NCBI GenBank assembly: GCA_963716245.1
Contig: OY970300.1
Coordinates: forward strand, 310,001-374,000
Direction of reading: 5' to 3'
DNA from: VRUE01 sp963716245
Lineage (GTDB): Bacteria > Actinomycetota > Thermoleophilia > Solirubrobacterales > 70-9
DNA length: 64,000 bases
This document shows positions 35,038 to 43,587 of this stretch, piece by piece. The translations under genes were made by a program, and so were the position numbers. The notes below the pieces were generated by a model, which searched no databases, had not been told where the DNA came from, and saw only the letters and a list, made by a program, of their open reading frames with translations. Positions within the stretch are counted from its first letter, which is position 1; each line of letters starts with the position of its first letter.

Positions 35038-36015
35038 ATGTCACACGCCGACCTCGCATCGAGCTTCAAGGCGTTCGGCCGCGCGACGGCCGAGTTCTTC
35101 GCCAACCTCTCGCAGATCGAGTGGACCGCGTTCGCGGTCGCGCTCGTCTTCCTGGCAGCGATGCAGCTGGCCCGGGCCTGGGCCTGGCGCAACGTGTTGC
35201 GGGCCGCCTACCCGGAGGCCCGGATCTCGTTCCTGCAACTCGGCGCCGCCTATTTGGCCGGCGCGGGGGTCAACGCGATCCTGCCCGCGCGCGCCGGCGA
35301 CGTGACCAAGGTCTTCCTCGTCAAGCGCCAGATCCCCGACTCCTCCTACCCGGCCGTGACCTCGTCCTTCCTCGTCCAGAGCGTCTTCGACACGACGATC
35401 GGCGTCCTGGTCCTGCTCTACGCGATCACCCAGGGCCTGCTGCCCGAGCCGCCCCGCCTGCCGAACCTGCCGGCCTTCGAGCTCTCCTTCTGGGCCGAAA
35501 ACCCGCAGGTCTTCGCGATCGTCACCGGCACCCTGCTGCTCGGGATCGCCGCCGCCGTCTTCGTATACGGGCACCGGGTGCGCGCTTTCTGGGACCGGGT
35601 CAAACAGGGCATCGCCATTCTGCGGACGCCGCGCCGCTACCTGCGCGAGGTGGCGGCCTGGCAGGGCGTCGCCTGGCTCTGCCGCTTCGCCGCCTTCTGG
35701 TTCTTCCTCGAGGCGTTCGGGATCGGCGGCACGGTCGGCAACGTGCTGCTGGTGATGAGCGTGCAGGCGATCGCCAACGTCGTCCCGCTCACGCCGGGCG
35801 GCGCCGGCGCCCAGCAGGCGCTCCTCGTCGCGACGCTCGACGGACCCTCGCGTGCGGCCGTCCTCTCCTTCTCGGTCGGGACGCAGATCGCGATGGCCGC
35901 CTGGTCGGTCGCGCTCGGCTTCGGGGCCCTGCTGCTCGTCTTCCGCACCTCCGACTGGCGCGGGCTGATCAAGCAGGCAGAAGAGGACGCCCGAGAGGGC
36001 GAGGCAGCCGCTTAG
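35038..36015 (+). CDS. Integral membrane protein of the LPG synthase TM / YbhN (UPF0104) family
   Basis: Encodes 325 residues with about seven or eight membrane helices. The family signatures are AYLAGAGVNAILPARAGDV near 78 and the later VPLTPGGAGAQQALLVA. The flippase-type MprF membrane domain belongs to this family, but no aminoacyltransferase domain is attached, so the role may be lipid or lipid-linked sugar transport. It is divergent from the sulfotransferase with a very short gap, so shared control is likely. Its stop overlaps that of the next, convergent gene by 4 bases. Confidence 0.8.
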   Translation: MSHADLASSFKAFGRATAEFFANLSQIEWTAFAVALVFLAAMQLARAWAWRNVLRAAYPEARISFLQLGAAYLAGAGVNAILPARAGDVTKVFLVKRQIPDSSYPAVTSSFLVQSVFDTTIGVLVLLYAITQGLLPEPPRLPNLPAFELSFWAENPQVFAIVTGTLLLGIAAAVFVYGHRVRAFWDRVKQGIAILRTPRRYLREVAAWQGVAWLCRFAAFWFFLEAFGIGGTVGNVLLVMSVQAIANVVPLTPGGAGAQQALLVATLDGPSRAAVLSFSVGTQIAMAAWSVALGFGALLLVFRTSDWRGLIKQAEEDAREGEAAA

Positions 36016-36776
36016 CTCGACCAACCTGGGTAGCGCGGCTTGACATCCCACTGCCATGGCGGCTCCTCGCCGGGCGGGAACTCGTAGTGGTCGCGGCCGG
36101 GCAGCGTCTCGAGCGGGACCAGGGCCGGATCGTCGGAGAGCAGGACGCGGATGCCGCTGGCCGCCTGGACCTGCGTGTCGTCGGCGCGCCGAACGACCCG
36201 CTCCCAGCCGAGGCCCGGCCGGTAGAGCCAGTAGGTCAGCTCGACCCAGCCGAGCGAGCGACGCCGGTCGTCGATCTCGGTGAACGCGGTCGTGCGGCGG
36301 CCGGAGGCGGTCAGGTGAGCACCGGCCGCGCCGGGGAGCGGCACCGCGCAGCTCTCGCGCCGGCAGCGGCGAAAGTCGACCGGCACGAGCGGCAGGCCGG
36401 AGGGCCCGATCCGCGCCCGCGGCGGCGGCGCGAGCGCCCGTGCCAGCCGCGCCAGCGGCCAGCCGTAGGCCGGGACGAGCGGATGGTGGCTGCACGCGCC
36501 GGGCGCCCGGGGTCCGCAGGCGATCCGCCGCGAGAGCGTCCGCGCGAGGTCGCGGCCGGACTCGACTTCGCCCTCCGCGGCGATGGCGGCTATCCCAAGC
36601 AGGAGCAGCAGGGCGATCAGGGCCGTCAGCCCGGCCTGCTCGACCGACGCCGCTCCGGCCTCCCGGGCAGGGGCGATCCGGCGCCCGTACTCTCCGCCTT
36701 CGGGCTCTCCCGTCGGATCGGTTCGCCGCGCATTGCCTCGGTTTTCGGCCGCACGGCCGCCTCGCGCCCTCTCCAT
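36012..36776 (-). CDS. TadE-like or related single-span secreted protein
   Basis: Encodes 254 residues. After a basic, disordered N-terminus of about 40 residues comes EAGAASVEQAGLTALIALLL, which has the G-x-x-S-V-E plus hydrophobic helix pattern of TadE-like or type IV pilin-like class III signal sequences. The remaining 180 residues are extracellular, with cysteines near 86, 93, 137 and 142, and are rich in Arg and Pro. I do not recognise the C-terminal part. No tad or pilus genes adjoin it, so the pilin-like reading is tentative. Confidence 0.55.
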   Translation of the reverse strand: MERARGGRAAENRGNARRTDPTGEPEGGEYGRRIAPAREAGAASVEQAGLTALIALLLLLGIAAIAAEGEVESGRDLARTLSRRIACGPRAPGACSHHPLVPAYGWPLARLARALAPPPRARIGPSGLPLVPVDFRRCRRESCAVPLPGAAGAHLTASGRRTTAFTEIDDRRRSLGWVELTYWLYRPGLGWERVVRRADDTQVQAASGIRVLLSDDPALVPLETLPGRDHYEFPPGEEPPWQWDVKPRYPGWSS

Positions 36777-36879
36777 GTCCCCGACGCTAGGGCGTCGCGG
36801 CGCACGTGTGGTGCGCTAGATGAGCCGACTTCGTGCCCGCTTCGGATCGGCTCTATGTCCCCGCCCTCGACCTGCTTTC

Positions 36880-37158
36880 ATGTCGAGAGTGGAGGGCGGA
36901 GCCTTCAACCTGTTCGGCGACCCCGACGAGTTCCGCGAGCGGATGGAGGAGCTGGCCGAGCAGATGCAGTCCTCGCAGCGCGTCGCCTGGGCCGACAACG
37001 CGATCAAGCTGGCGGTCGAGCTGACCGTCGCCTCGGTCGATCGCCTCGACCTGTCCGGCACGAGCGACGAGCAGGCGATGCAGGTCCGCGACGCGATCCG
37101 CGTCCTCTTCCCCGAGGCCGTGACGCTCGTACGCGAGGCCCGCGAAGGGCTTTCCTAG
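36880..37158 (+). CDS. Small conserved helical protein, function unknown
   Basis: Encodes about 92 residues from ATG 36880, predicted nearly all helical (ERMEELAEQMQSSQRVAWAD, then EQAMQVRDAIRVLFPEAV). An in-frame ATG at 36820 would add 20 residues of poor composition, so I prefer the later start. No domain is recognised. It overlaps the carbonic anhydrase gene on the other strand by 4 bases at the stops. Confidence 0.55.
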   Translation: MSRVEGGAFNLFGDPDEFRERMEELAEQMQSSQRVAWADNAIKLAVELTVASVDRLDLSGTSDEQAMQVRDAIRVLFPEAVTLVREAREGLS

Positions 37159-37664
37159 CCCGGCTGGTCCTCGACCGTCACCTCGCGCAGGCGGTGCGTG
37201 TCGACGTCGTAGACGAAGCCGCGCACCGCGTCCCGGTGGGCGACGAAGTCGGAGCGGCGGACCCGCAGGATCGACTGGCGCACGTCGGCGTCGACGTCGG
37301 CGAAGGACTCGATCGCGAATGCCGGCGAGACGCCGGTCGCCTCCTGCAGCTCGGCCCGGAAGCCGTCGTCGCTGAGCTTCTGCATGCCGCAGTCGGTGTG
37401 GTGGATCAGCATCACCTCGCGGGTGCCGAGCCGCCGCTGCGAGACGGCCAGGGAGCGGATCACGTCGTCGGTGATCACCCCGCCGGCGTTGCGCAGCACG
37501 TGCGCCTCGCCCTGGCCGAGGCCGAGCGCCGCGAAGACGTCGAGCCGCGAGTCCATGCAGGTGACGACCGCCAGCTGCCTGCTCGGGCGCACGTCGCGGT
37601 GCTCGACCGGCAACGAGTCGGCGAAGGCGCTGTTGTTGGCGACCAGCTCGTCGATTGTGCTCAT
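37155..37664 (-). CDS. Beta-class carbonic anhydrase
   Basis: Encodes 169 residues. Zinc ligands and the Asp-Arg dyad are visible: C36-M-D38-S-R40, and H89 and C92 in HHTDCGMQ. It interconverts CO2 and bicarbonate. The short length and sequence resemble the mycobacterial Rv1284 (CanA) type. Its ATG overlaps the stop of the zinc-ribbon protein upstream, so the two are translated together. Bicarbonate supply to the acyl-CoA carboxylase would be one use in this metabolism. Confidence 0.92.
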   Translation of the reverse strand: MSTIDELVANNSAFADSLPVEHRDVRPSRQLAVVTCMDSRLDVFAALGLGQGEAHVLRNAGGVITDDVIRSLAVSQRRLGTREVMLIHHTDCGMQKLSDDGFRAELQEATGVSPAFAIESFADVDADVRQSILRVRRSDFVAHRDAVRGFVYDVDTHRLREVTVEDQPG

Positions 37665-38302
37665 CGTTCCCCCTGCATGGATTTGGCTTGCAGCGTCAAC
37701 GCGCCGCCGCGGCCCACGACGGCGGCGATCGACTCCATCGGAATTGCGGCGATCAGGGCCGGCAAGGCGACGACGACGACGATCAGCGCGTCGAGGCGCC
37801 GCTGCCAGGCGCGTTCCGCGGGCGCGGCGTCGCCCCGTCCCAGCGCGCCGAGGGCGATGTTGCGGCCGAAGGTGAAGCCGTTGAGGATCGTCTGCCACAT
37901 CGCGGCGATCCCGCGTCCCGGCGCCCAGCGCACCTCGCTGACGACCCGGTCGCGGCGCGCGACGAGGCGCCGGACCGCCTCGGCCGTGAACATGCAGCGG
38001 CTGCGCCCGGAGAGACCCGCCCAGCCGGCGCCGCCGACCCAGGCCGAGAGGCCGGCGCGGTTGTCGATCTCGATCGTCTCGCCCTCCCGCAGCCGGTCGA
38101 GCTCGCGCAGGGCCTCCTCGCCGTCGATCGCCTCGCCTGCCACGGCGAGCCCGCAGCTCTCGCAGCGCCGGACGGGGCCGGCCAGGCCGGGACGGGCGTC
38201 GATCCAGCCGAAGAGCGGTTCGCCGCAGGCGGGGCAGGGTGGGTTCTCGGGCCCCGCGGCCGCCTCGAGCGGGACCACCGGAGTGCGGGTTGGCTGGCTC
38301 AT
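37661..38302 (-). CDS. Zinc-ribbon membrane protein, function unknown
   Basis: Encodes 213 residues. The N-terminus has a zinc ribbon (CPACGEPLFGW, then CESCGLAV). A central region resembles a truncated methyltransferase-associated segment (SRCMFTAEAVRRLVARRD), and there is a C-terminal membrane helix (ALIVVVVALPALIAAIPMES). The layout recalls membrane-tethered zinc-ribbon proteins next to methyltransferases, but no methyltransferase domain remains here. Coupled to the carbonic anhydrase by a 4-bp overlap. Confidence 0.6.
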   Translation of the reverse strand: MSQPTRTPVVPLEAAAGPENPPCPACGEPLFGWIDARPGLAGPVRRCESCGLAVAGEAIDGEEALRELDRLREGETIEIDNRAGLSAWVGGAGWAGLSGRSRCMFTAEAVRRLVARRDRVVSEVRWAPGRGIAAMWQTILNGFTFGRNIALGALGRGDAAPAERAWQRRLDALIVVVVALPALIAAIPMESIAAVVGRGGALTLQAKSMQGER

Positions 38303-38322
38303 CGCCCGGTAGCGTACGCGGC

Positions 38323-38769
38323 GTGCAGCTCAGCGAGATCATGACCACGGGCGTCGTCACCGCCGGCCCGGAGGCGAGCGCCGTCTCGGTCGCCCGCCAG
38401 ATGCGCGACAGCCGGGTCGGCTCGGTGGTGATCGTCGACCCCGCCGGCTCGCCGGTGGCGATGGTCACCGACCGCGACCTCGCCGTGCGGGTCTTCGCCG
38501 AGGGTGTGCCCCCGGAGTCGCCGGTCGGCGAGCATGCGTCGCGCCCGCTGATCTGCGGCGAGCCGGCGATGAGCCTCGACGAGGCAGCGGCGCTGATGGT
38601 CCAGCACCGGGTGCGGCGGCTTCCGGTCGTCGAGCGCGGTAGCCTCGCCGGCATCGTCACGCTCGACGACATCGCCGTGCGCACCGGCAACCTCGAGGTG
38701 GCCCAGAAGATGACCGCCGAGGTCATCGAGGGCGCGCTGCCCCAGTTCTACTTTCACGAGCGGGGCTAG
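38323..38769 (+). CDS. Tandem CBS-domain protein
   Basis: Encodes 148 residues, essentially a single CBS pair: first domain MTTGVVTAGPEASAVSVAR to VTDRDLAVRV, second domain SRPLICGEPAMSLDEAA to GIVTLDDIA. Such pairs bind adenine nucleotides (AMP, ATP, NADH, c-di-AMP in some) and report energy state to a partner protein. GTG start; it lies 21 bases from the divergent zinc-ribbon gene. The membrane protein at 38775 follows after 5 bases. The partner is unknown. Confidence 0.9.
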   Translation: MQLSEIMTTGVVTAGPEASAVSVARQMRDSRVGSVVIVDPAGSPVAMVTDRDLAVRVFAEGVPPESPVGEHASRPLICGEPAMSLDEAAALMVQHRVRRLPVVERGSLAGIVTLDDIAVRTGNLEVAQKMTAEVIEGALPQFYFHERG

Positions 38770-38774
38770 CGAGG

Positions 38775-39659
38775 GTGCAGCCCGACAGGGGGGAGGTGCT
38801 GGCGCGGGAGCGGCGGTGGGCGATGCCCGTCGCCCTGGCGACGTTCGCCGGGGTCGCGCTGCTGATCGCCGCGACGCTCGCGATCGGGGTCGTCGGGGGC
38901 GACAACGACGCGGAGATCCTTCGGTCGGTCGACGAGCACGGCTCCGCCGTGGTCGCCTCCGGGGTCATGGAGTTCCTCGCCTTCCTGCTCCTCGTCGCTC
39001 CGCTCGTCTACCTCTTCCGCGCCGCGCAGGCGCGCAGCAGCCATGTCCGCGCGCAGCTGATCGGCCTCGTCGTCGCCGCGCCCCTCTTCCTCTCCGTCGC
39101 GGCGATCCTGACCACCGTGGCGACGACCGGCGCCGCCGCCGATTTCGTCGACGGCAGGGCGACCGGCGACCTGACCGCCGCGGAGGCGGGCGATCGCTGC
39201 CGCGAGCAGCGGCGCGACGATGCCGAGGCCTTCCGCGACGACTACGACGGGAGCAGCGCCGCAGCGCTGCGCAGCTGCGCGACGACCGAGATGGCCGACG
39301 ACGCGGCCGAGGACGCGATCGCCGACGAGCCGACCCGCGCGATCGCCACCGGCTTCGGCCTCGGCGGGCGGCTCGGCCTCGCCTTCGCCCTCTTCTACAG
39401 CTGCCTGTGGGGGATGCGGACCGGTCTGCTCTCGCGCTTCTGGGGCTCGCTCGGGATGGCGATGGGCGCCGCCGCCCTCCTCCTGCTCGTCCAGTTCACC
39501 GCGATCTGGTTCCTCTACTTCGCCTTCCTCGCCGCCGGCTGGGTGCCGGGAGGCCGTCCCCCCGCGTGGGAGGCCGGCGAAGCGATCCCCTGGCCGACGC
39601 CGGGGGAGAAAGCCGCGTCCGAGCTCTCGCCGGCCGAGGATCCGGAGAAGCCGCTCTAG
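38775..39659 (+). CDS. Multi-span membrane protein, function unknown
   Basis: Encodes 294 residues from a GTG start 5 bases after the CBS gene. There are about five membrane helices (near 18-38, 62-80, 95-115, 195-215 and 222-250). Between helices 3 and 4 lies an Asp/Ala-rich extracytoplasmic loop with Cys pairs (GDRCREQRRDD, LRSCATTE). The cytoplasmic tail is Pro- and Glu-rich. I recognise no family. The likely cotranscription with a CBS protein suggests nucleotide-sensitive control of a membrane function. Confidence 0.6.
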   Translation: MQPDRGEVLARERRWAMPVALATFAGVALLIAATLAIGVVGGDNDAEILRSVDEHGSAVVASGVMEFLAFLLLVAPLVYLFRAAQARSSHVRAQLIGLVVAAPLFLSVAAILTTVATTGAAADFVDGRATGDLTAAEAGDRCREQRRDDAEAFRDDYDGSSAAALRSCATTEMADDAAEDAIADEPTRAIATGFGLGGRLGLAFALFYSCLWGMRTGLLSRFWGSLGMAMGAAALLLLVQFTAIWFLYFAFLAAGWVPGGRPPAWEAGEAIPWPTPGEKAASELSPAEDPEKPL

Positions 39660-41260
39660 CCGGACCGCTCCACGGCCGCGCGCTTGCGCTGCGTCCGGAT
39701 CTCGCTGAGGATCCGCTCCAGCCGCGGCTCGCGCGAGGTGTCGACGTGGCTCATCGCCGCGGCAACGGCGGGGTGGATGGCGGCGATCCGCTCGTGCATC
39801 GCCTGGGCGACGGCGCGGTAGGCGGGGTGGCCCTCGCGGCCCGAGCGCAGCTCGATCAGGTGCATCGCCTCGCGCGCGTTGAGGTCGAGCACGTAGCGGA
39901 TCCGGTAGGCGAGGCAGAGCGCGTAGGGCGCCTGCTCGGGCAGCCCGGCCGCGACGAGGCGCTCGTGCTCCCCGGCGGAGATCTCCAACGCCCGTTCGAA
40001 CTCGCCGCCCGCGCCGGCCTCGCGGACCTCCTCGGGCACGCCGGCGCCGAGGTCCGGTCCGAGTCGCTGCCACTGGCAGGTCAGCATCCGGTGGCGCTGC
40101 AGGTCGCGGAAGGCGCCGTAGTCGGAGACGATCTCGAAGCGGTAGCGCAGCGTCTCGAAGCCACGTCCGGGCCGGTGGCGCCGGTTGGCCCGCTGGCCGA
40201 CCATCGCGGCGAGCAGCTCCGCCCGCTCGTCGCGATCGAGCACGTCCACCCGGCCGCGGATCTCGGTCTCCGATGCGCTCGCGGCCTCGAACAGGCAGGA
40301 GGCGAGCAGGTCCTCTTCGGTCCCGTCGACGTGGATCAGCTCGACCGAGGGGGTGTCTGTGCCGTTGTCGCGGCGGCCGAGCCCGAGCCGCGCCACCCAG
40401 CCCTCGGTCGCCTCTCGCCGCCGCTCCAGGTAGGAGACCCACTCGCCGCCGCGGTCGGGCCGCTCGACCCGCGAGACGAAGCTCGGCATCGTCTGCTGCA
40501 GCTCGCGCAGGATCATCCCGCCGTACTCGCGCGCCTCGGGCAGCGGCGATGCCATCAGGCGCAGCAGCAGCTGCTCGTAGGCCTGGCCGTTCGCGTAGAT
40601 GCCGACGTGGCTCAGCGTCGCGGCCGGCAGCAGGCCGCGGCAGAGGTCGAGCGCCTTGGCCCGGATCGAGCGCCGCCACGGCCCCTCCGGTTCGCCGTTG
40701 CCGCGCGGCCAGCGCCCGGCCGCCCACGCCTCGACGCTGCCGAGGATGCTCGAGTAGCTCGCGAACAGCTCGTCCATCGCGGCGGCGAACTCCGGACCCA
40801 GCTCCCCGTCGCGGTAGTAGCGGTAGCCGCCGCCGGCATCGGCGGGCATCGGCTTGTCGTAGGGGATGTAGCGGGTCGACTGCTCGAGATAGGCGGCGAG
40901 CCGGCCACGTTGCAACTGCTTGGTGAGGATGTTCGAGACCCACTCGCAGGCGACGTGAGCGCCGCCGACCTGGGCGATCGAGTCGTCCCCGTAGCCGAGG
41001 AAGACGCGCTCGTAGAGCTTCGCGGCCCGCTCGCCCTCGGCTCCGTCGAAGGGCCGCTCGCCGTCCGCCACGTCGTCGGCGAACTCCTCCAGGAAGAGGC
41101 GCCGGACCGTCCCGGAATAGCGGGAATAGCGGGCAAAAAGGGCGCCTTTGACCGTTTCGGGCAGGTTGACCAGCGCGAAAACGGGCCGGTCGAGGTTGGT
41201 GAAATGGGGGGCGAGAACCGCCCGCTCCTCCTCGCTGAACGACTCGACCGGGTAGCGCAC
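39656..41260 (-). CDS. Tandem ThyX-like (FAD-dependent thymidylate synthase family) protein
   Basis: Encodes about 534 residues, twice the length of ThyX. Both halves resemble ThyX. The N-terminal half has QLQRGRLAAYLEQSTRYIPY, matching the ThyX signature but with RHR changed to RGR while the Ser and Arg of the EQS-R-Y part are kept. The C-terminal half has AFRDLQRHRMLTCQW, where RHR is kept and the later Ser and Arg are lost. So each half keeps a different part of the active site. ThyX makes dTMP using FAD and methylenetetrahydrofolate; whether this form does is open. GTG 41260 is the likely start; it follows the VOC gene by 20 bases. Confidence 0.8.
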   Translation of the reverse strand: MRYPVESFSEEERAVLAPHFTNLDRPVFALVNLPETVKGALFARYSRYSGTVRRLFLEEFADDVADGERPFDGAEGERAAKLYERVFLGYGDDSIAQVGGAHVACEWVSNILTKQLQRGRLAAYLEQSTRYIPYDKPMPADAGGGYRYYRDGELGPEFAAAMDELFASYSSILGSVEAWAAGRWPRGNGEPEGPWRRSIRAKALDLCRGLLPAATLSHVGIYANGQAYEQLLLRLMASPLPEAREYGGMILRELQQTMPSFVSRVERPDRGGEWVSYLERRREATEGWVARLGLGRRDNGTDTPSVELIHVDGTEEDLLASCLFEAASASETEIRGRVDVLDRDERAELLAAMVGQRANRRHRPGRGFETLRYRFEIVSDYGAFRDLQRHRMLTCQWQRLGPDLGAGVPEEVREAGAGGEFERALEISAGEHERLVAAGLPEQAPYALCLAYRIRYVLDLNAREAMHLIELRSGREGHPAYRAVAQAMHERIAAIHPAVAAAMSHVDTSREPRLERILSEIRTQRKRAAVERSG

Positions 41261-41280
41261 CGCCGCATCGTAGCCGCGCC

Positions 41281-41631
41281 CTACGACGGGGGCGCCGCCA
41301 TGAACTCGACCTTCTGACCGCCGGGCATGGTGACGAAGGCGCGCGGCTCGCCCCAGAGCTCGCGGTGGCGCTCGGGGGAGTGGCCGGCGGCCTCCAGCGC
41401 CGCGAACGTCGCCTCGAAGTCCTCGACCACGACTGCCGGGTGGCCGAGCTGCGGCACCGTCGCCGCCTCGCTGTGGATCAGGTGGATCTGCGTGCCTCCG
41501 CGCTCGAGCCAGGTGACGTAGCCGCCCAGTTCCCCGGGCGCGTCGATCGGCTCGAACCCGAGCAGCTCCCAGCAGGCGACGCAGGCCTCGACGTGTTGAG
41601 GCCGGACCTCGAGCGAGACGTGGTGGAGCAT
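41281..41631 (-). CDS. VOC-family (glyoxalase/dioxygenase fold) protein
   Basis: Encodes 116 residues, one pair of beta-alpha-beta-beta-beta modules: HHVSLEVRPQHVEACVACW to IHLIHSE, and HPAVVVEDFEATFAAL to FVTMPGGQKVEFM. Potential metal ligands are His3 or His4, His50 or His53, and the final Glu near 109. The enzyme class covers glyoxalases, epimerases and dioxygenases, so the reaction cannot be named. Its ATG overlaps the nitrilase stop (TGATG), and the ThyX-like gene follows. Confidence 0.82.
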   Translation of the reverse strand: MLHHVSLEVRPQHVEACVACWELLGFEPIDAPGELGGYVTWLERGGTQIHLIHSEAATVPQLGHPAVVVEDFEATFAALEAAGHSPERHRELWGEPRAFVTMPGGQKVEFMAAPPS

Positions 41632-42542
41632 CACTCCGCGCCGGCCAGGGGGGCCAGCACGTCGTGGCGGCTGTAGTGGCCGGCCGCGTCGAAGACGCGC
41701 TTGGCGCGCAGCCCGACGCGCAGGTCGCAGTCCGCGACGACGATCCCCTCCTCGCCGTAGAGCGGGCCGGCGACGACCTCGCCGCGCGTCGGCTCGACGA
41801 TCGCCGCGCCGCCGTTGCCGAAGACCTCCTTGCCCTCGGGAAGCGGCGCCGGGAAGTCCTCCGGGAAGGCGGACGCGGGTATGTACTGCGGGACCGAGAC
41901 GACGAAAGCGCCCGACTCGATCGCGATGTGGCGCATGCTCGCCAGCCAGCCATCGCTGTCGTCGGCGGTCGGCGCGAGCCAGATCTGCGGTCCCTGCCGG
42001 TAGACCTCGTAGCGGGCCAGCGGCATCCGGTTCTCCCAGCAGATCAGCCCGCCGATCCGCCCGCACGGGGTCTCGCTGACGCCGAGGTCGTCGCCAGCCC
42101 CGACCCCGTGGAAGACGCGCTCGTGCTGGGTCGGCATCAGCTTGCGGTGGCGGGACACAACTCCCTCCGGCCCGATCAGCAACAGCGTGTTGTAGAGGGA
42201 GCCCGGTCGCTCCAGCTCGCGCTCGTTGACGCCGATCGCGCAGAAGACGTCGAGCTCGGCGCATGCCTCCGCCAGGCGGGCGACCAGCGGCCCGTCGACC
42301 TCGACCGAGCTGGCCCAGAGGCGCTCCCACAGCTCATCCCAGCCGCCGAACGACGCCGCCCCCGCGGCCCAGGCGCCCGACGGGTACAGCGAGACGAACG
42401 CCTCCGGGAAGACGACCAGCTGCGCTCCTTGCCCGGCCGCCTCGCGCAGCAGGCCGATCGCCTTCTCGACCGTTCCCTCGGCGTCGAGGATCCGCGGCGT
42501 GGCCTGGATCGCCGCGACGCGCACGGTCGGGAACTCGGTCAT
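41631..42542 (-). CDS. Carbon-nitrogen hydrolase, nitrilase branch
   Basis: Encodes 303 residues. The catalytic triad of the superfamily is visible: Glu in VFPEAF near 46, Lys in HRKLMPT near 134, and Cys in ICWENRMPL near 168. The C-W-E-N context and QHERVFHG before it are those of true nitrilases, which turn nitriles into acids and ammonia. The N-terminus VRVAAIQATP is the usual start. First gene of a nitrilase, VOC and ThyX-like transcript. The upstream side has a 58-bp palindrome. Confidence 0.9.
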   Translation of the reverse strand: MTEFPTVRVAAIQATPRILDAEGTVEKAIGLLREAAGQGAQLVVFPEAFVSLYPSGAWAAGAASFGGWDELWERLWASSVEVDGPLVARLAEACAELDVFCAIGVNERELERPGSLYNTLLLIGPEGVVSRHRKLMPTQHERVFHGVGAGDDLGVSETPCGRIGGLICWENRMPLARYEVYRQGPQIWLAPTADDSDGWLASMRHIAIESGAFVVSVPQYIPASAFPEDFPAPLPEGKEVFGNGGAAIVEPTRGEVVAGPLYGEEGIVVADCDLRVGLRAKRVFDAAGHYSRHDVLAPLAGAE

Positions 42543-42554
42543 CCGCGCAGGATA

Positions 42555-42612
42555 GATCGCTGACTGTGGAGTTGACCACACTGGAGCGGGGTCAACTCCG
42601 CAGTCAGCGATC
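42555..42612. repeat. Palindromic element family C, copy 1 (intergenic)
   Basis: Arms of 23 bases (42555-42577 and 42590-42612) pair with one T-G wobble and contain GATCGCTGACTG at the outer end. The inner part reads TTGACCACACTGGAGCGGGG then TCAAC. The same core, TTGACCACAC with GGGGTCAA, occurs inside nuoG at 52774-52819 with other arms. It overlaps the stop codon of the AEC transporter gene and likely terminates it. Confidence 0.78.
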
Positions 42613-43534
42613 AGAAGAGGGCCACGAGGGCGGCGGCTACGACGACGATCGCGGTCGACCACACGACCGCCTCGGCCGTGATCTCGAGGTCGAGGCCGTA
42701 GGCGTGGGCGACGACCATCGAGTTGAGGCCCGTCGGCATCGCGGCGAGCAGGGGGTACGCGGTGGGCAGGTGGACGACCGGCGCTGCGAGGAGGACGAGC
42801 AGTCCCGGCGCGACTGCGAGGCGCGTGGCCAGGACCGCAGCCACGGGCCGGGTCAGCGGCGGCGGCATCGGCAGGGCGCCGTGCTCGGCGTTCTCGGCCA
42901 GGGTCGCGCCGACGGCGAAGAAGCCGATCGGCAGGATCGCGACGATCAGCAGCTGGGAGACATCGACCGCCCAACCGGGCGCCAGCGCCTCCGGTGCGAG
43001 CAGCCCGGCGATCGCCGCGTAGAGCGGCGGGTTGCGCGTGAAGAAGGCCAGCACGCGTTCGCGCGGGCCTTCGCCCGCCTTGGTGCCGAAGGCGGCGCCG
43101 ACCGCGAAGGCGCCGAGCAGCAGCGAGGGGCCGCTGACCATCACGTCGTAGAGCACGGCCGTGGAGAGCTCGTCGCGGCCGAGCAGCACGACCGTCAGGG
43201 GATAGCCGAGGTAGCCGGTGTTCATGCAGAGGACCGCCGAGACAACGGCGCCGGTGCGGTGGCGGGCGAGCCGCAGCACCTTCGCCGCGATCGCCCAGGC
43301 GATCAGGCCGGCGAGCGCGATCGCCGCGATGCCCGCCCCGATCGCGACTCCATGGTCGACGTCGACCTCGCTGGCCGCCAGGTTGACGAAGATCAGCGGC
43401 GGGATCAGCACGTAGAGCATCAGCATCAGCGAGCGGCGCGCCGCGCGCCCGGCGGCGAGCGGCCGCCGCCGCTCCGCGAACACCCCGACGGCGATCGAAG
43501 CGACGATCGCCAGGACGATTAGGAAGATGCCCAT
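42611..43534 (-). CDS. AEC family transporter
   Basis: Encodes 307 residues with about ten membrane helices in two inverted repeats of five, the auxin-efflux-carrier (AEC) design. Signatures are LMLMLYVLIPPLIFVNLA in the first repeat and CMNTGYLGYPL and LNSMVVAHAYG in the binding regions. Bacterial members export organic anions such as malate or other small acids; the substrate here is unknown. ATG at 43534. It lies between the nitrilase transcript and the end of the nuo operon, 53 bases from nuoN. Confidence 0.88.
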   Translation of the reverse strand: MGIFLIVLAIVASIAVGVFAERRRPLAAGRAARRSLMLMLYVLIPPLIFVNLAASEVDVDHGVAIGAGIAAIALAGLIAWAIAAKVLRLARHRTGAVVSAVLCMNTGYLGYPLTVVLLGRDELSTAVLYDVMVSGPSLLLGAFAVGAAFGTKAGEGPRERVLAFFTRNPPLYAAIAGLLAPEALAPGWAVDVSQLLIVAILPIGFFAVGATLAENAEHGALPMPPPLTRPVAAVLATRLAVAPGLLVLLAAPVVHLPTAYPLLAAMPTGLNSMVVAHAYGLDLEITAEAVVWSTAIVVVAAALVALF

Positions 43535-43587
43535 TCCGTGGAGACCCTTTCAGCTGGGTGCTCCGCGAGGAGCCGCTGCCGAGAGAA

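Noticed and set aside
35121..38312. A 1063-codon plus-strand frame spanning several genes
   Set aside because: It crosses genes on both strands that have clear family motifs (membrane protein, carbonic anhydrase, zinc-ribbon protein), so it cannot be a real product.
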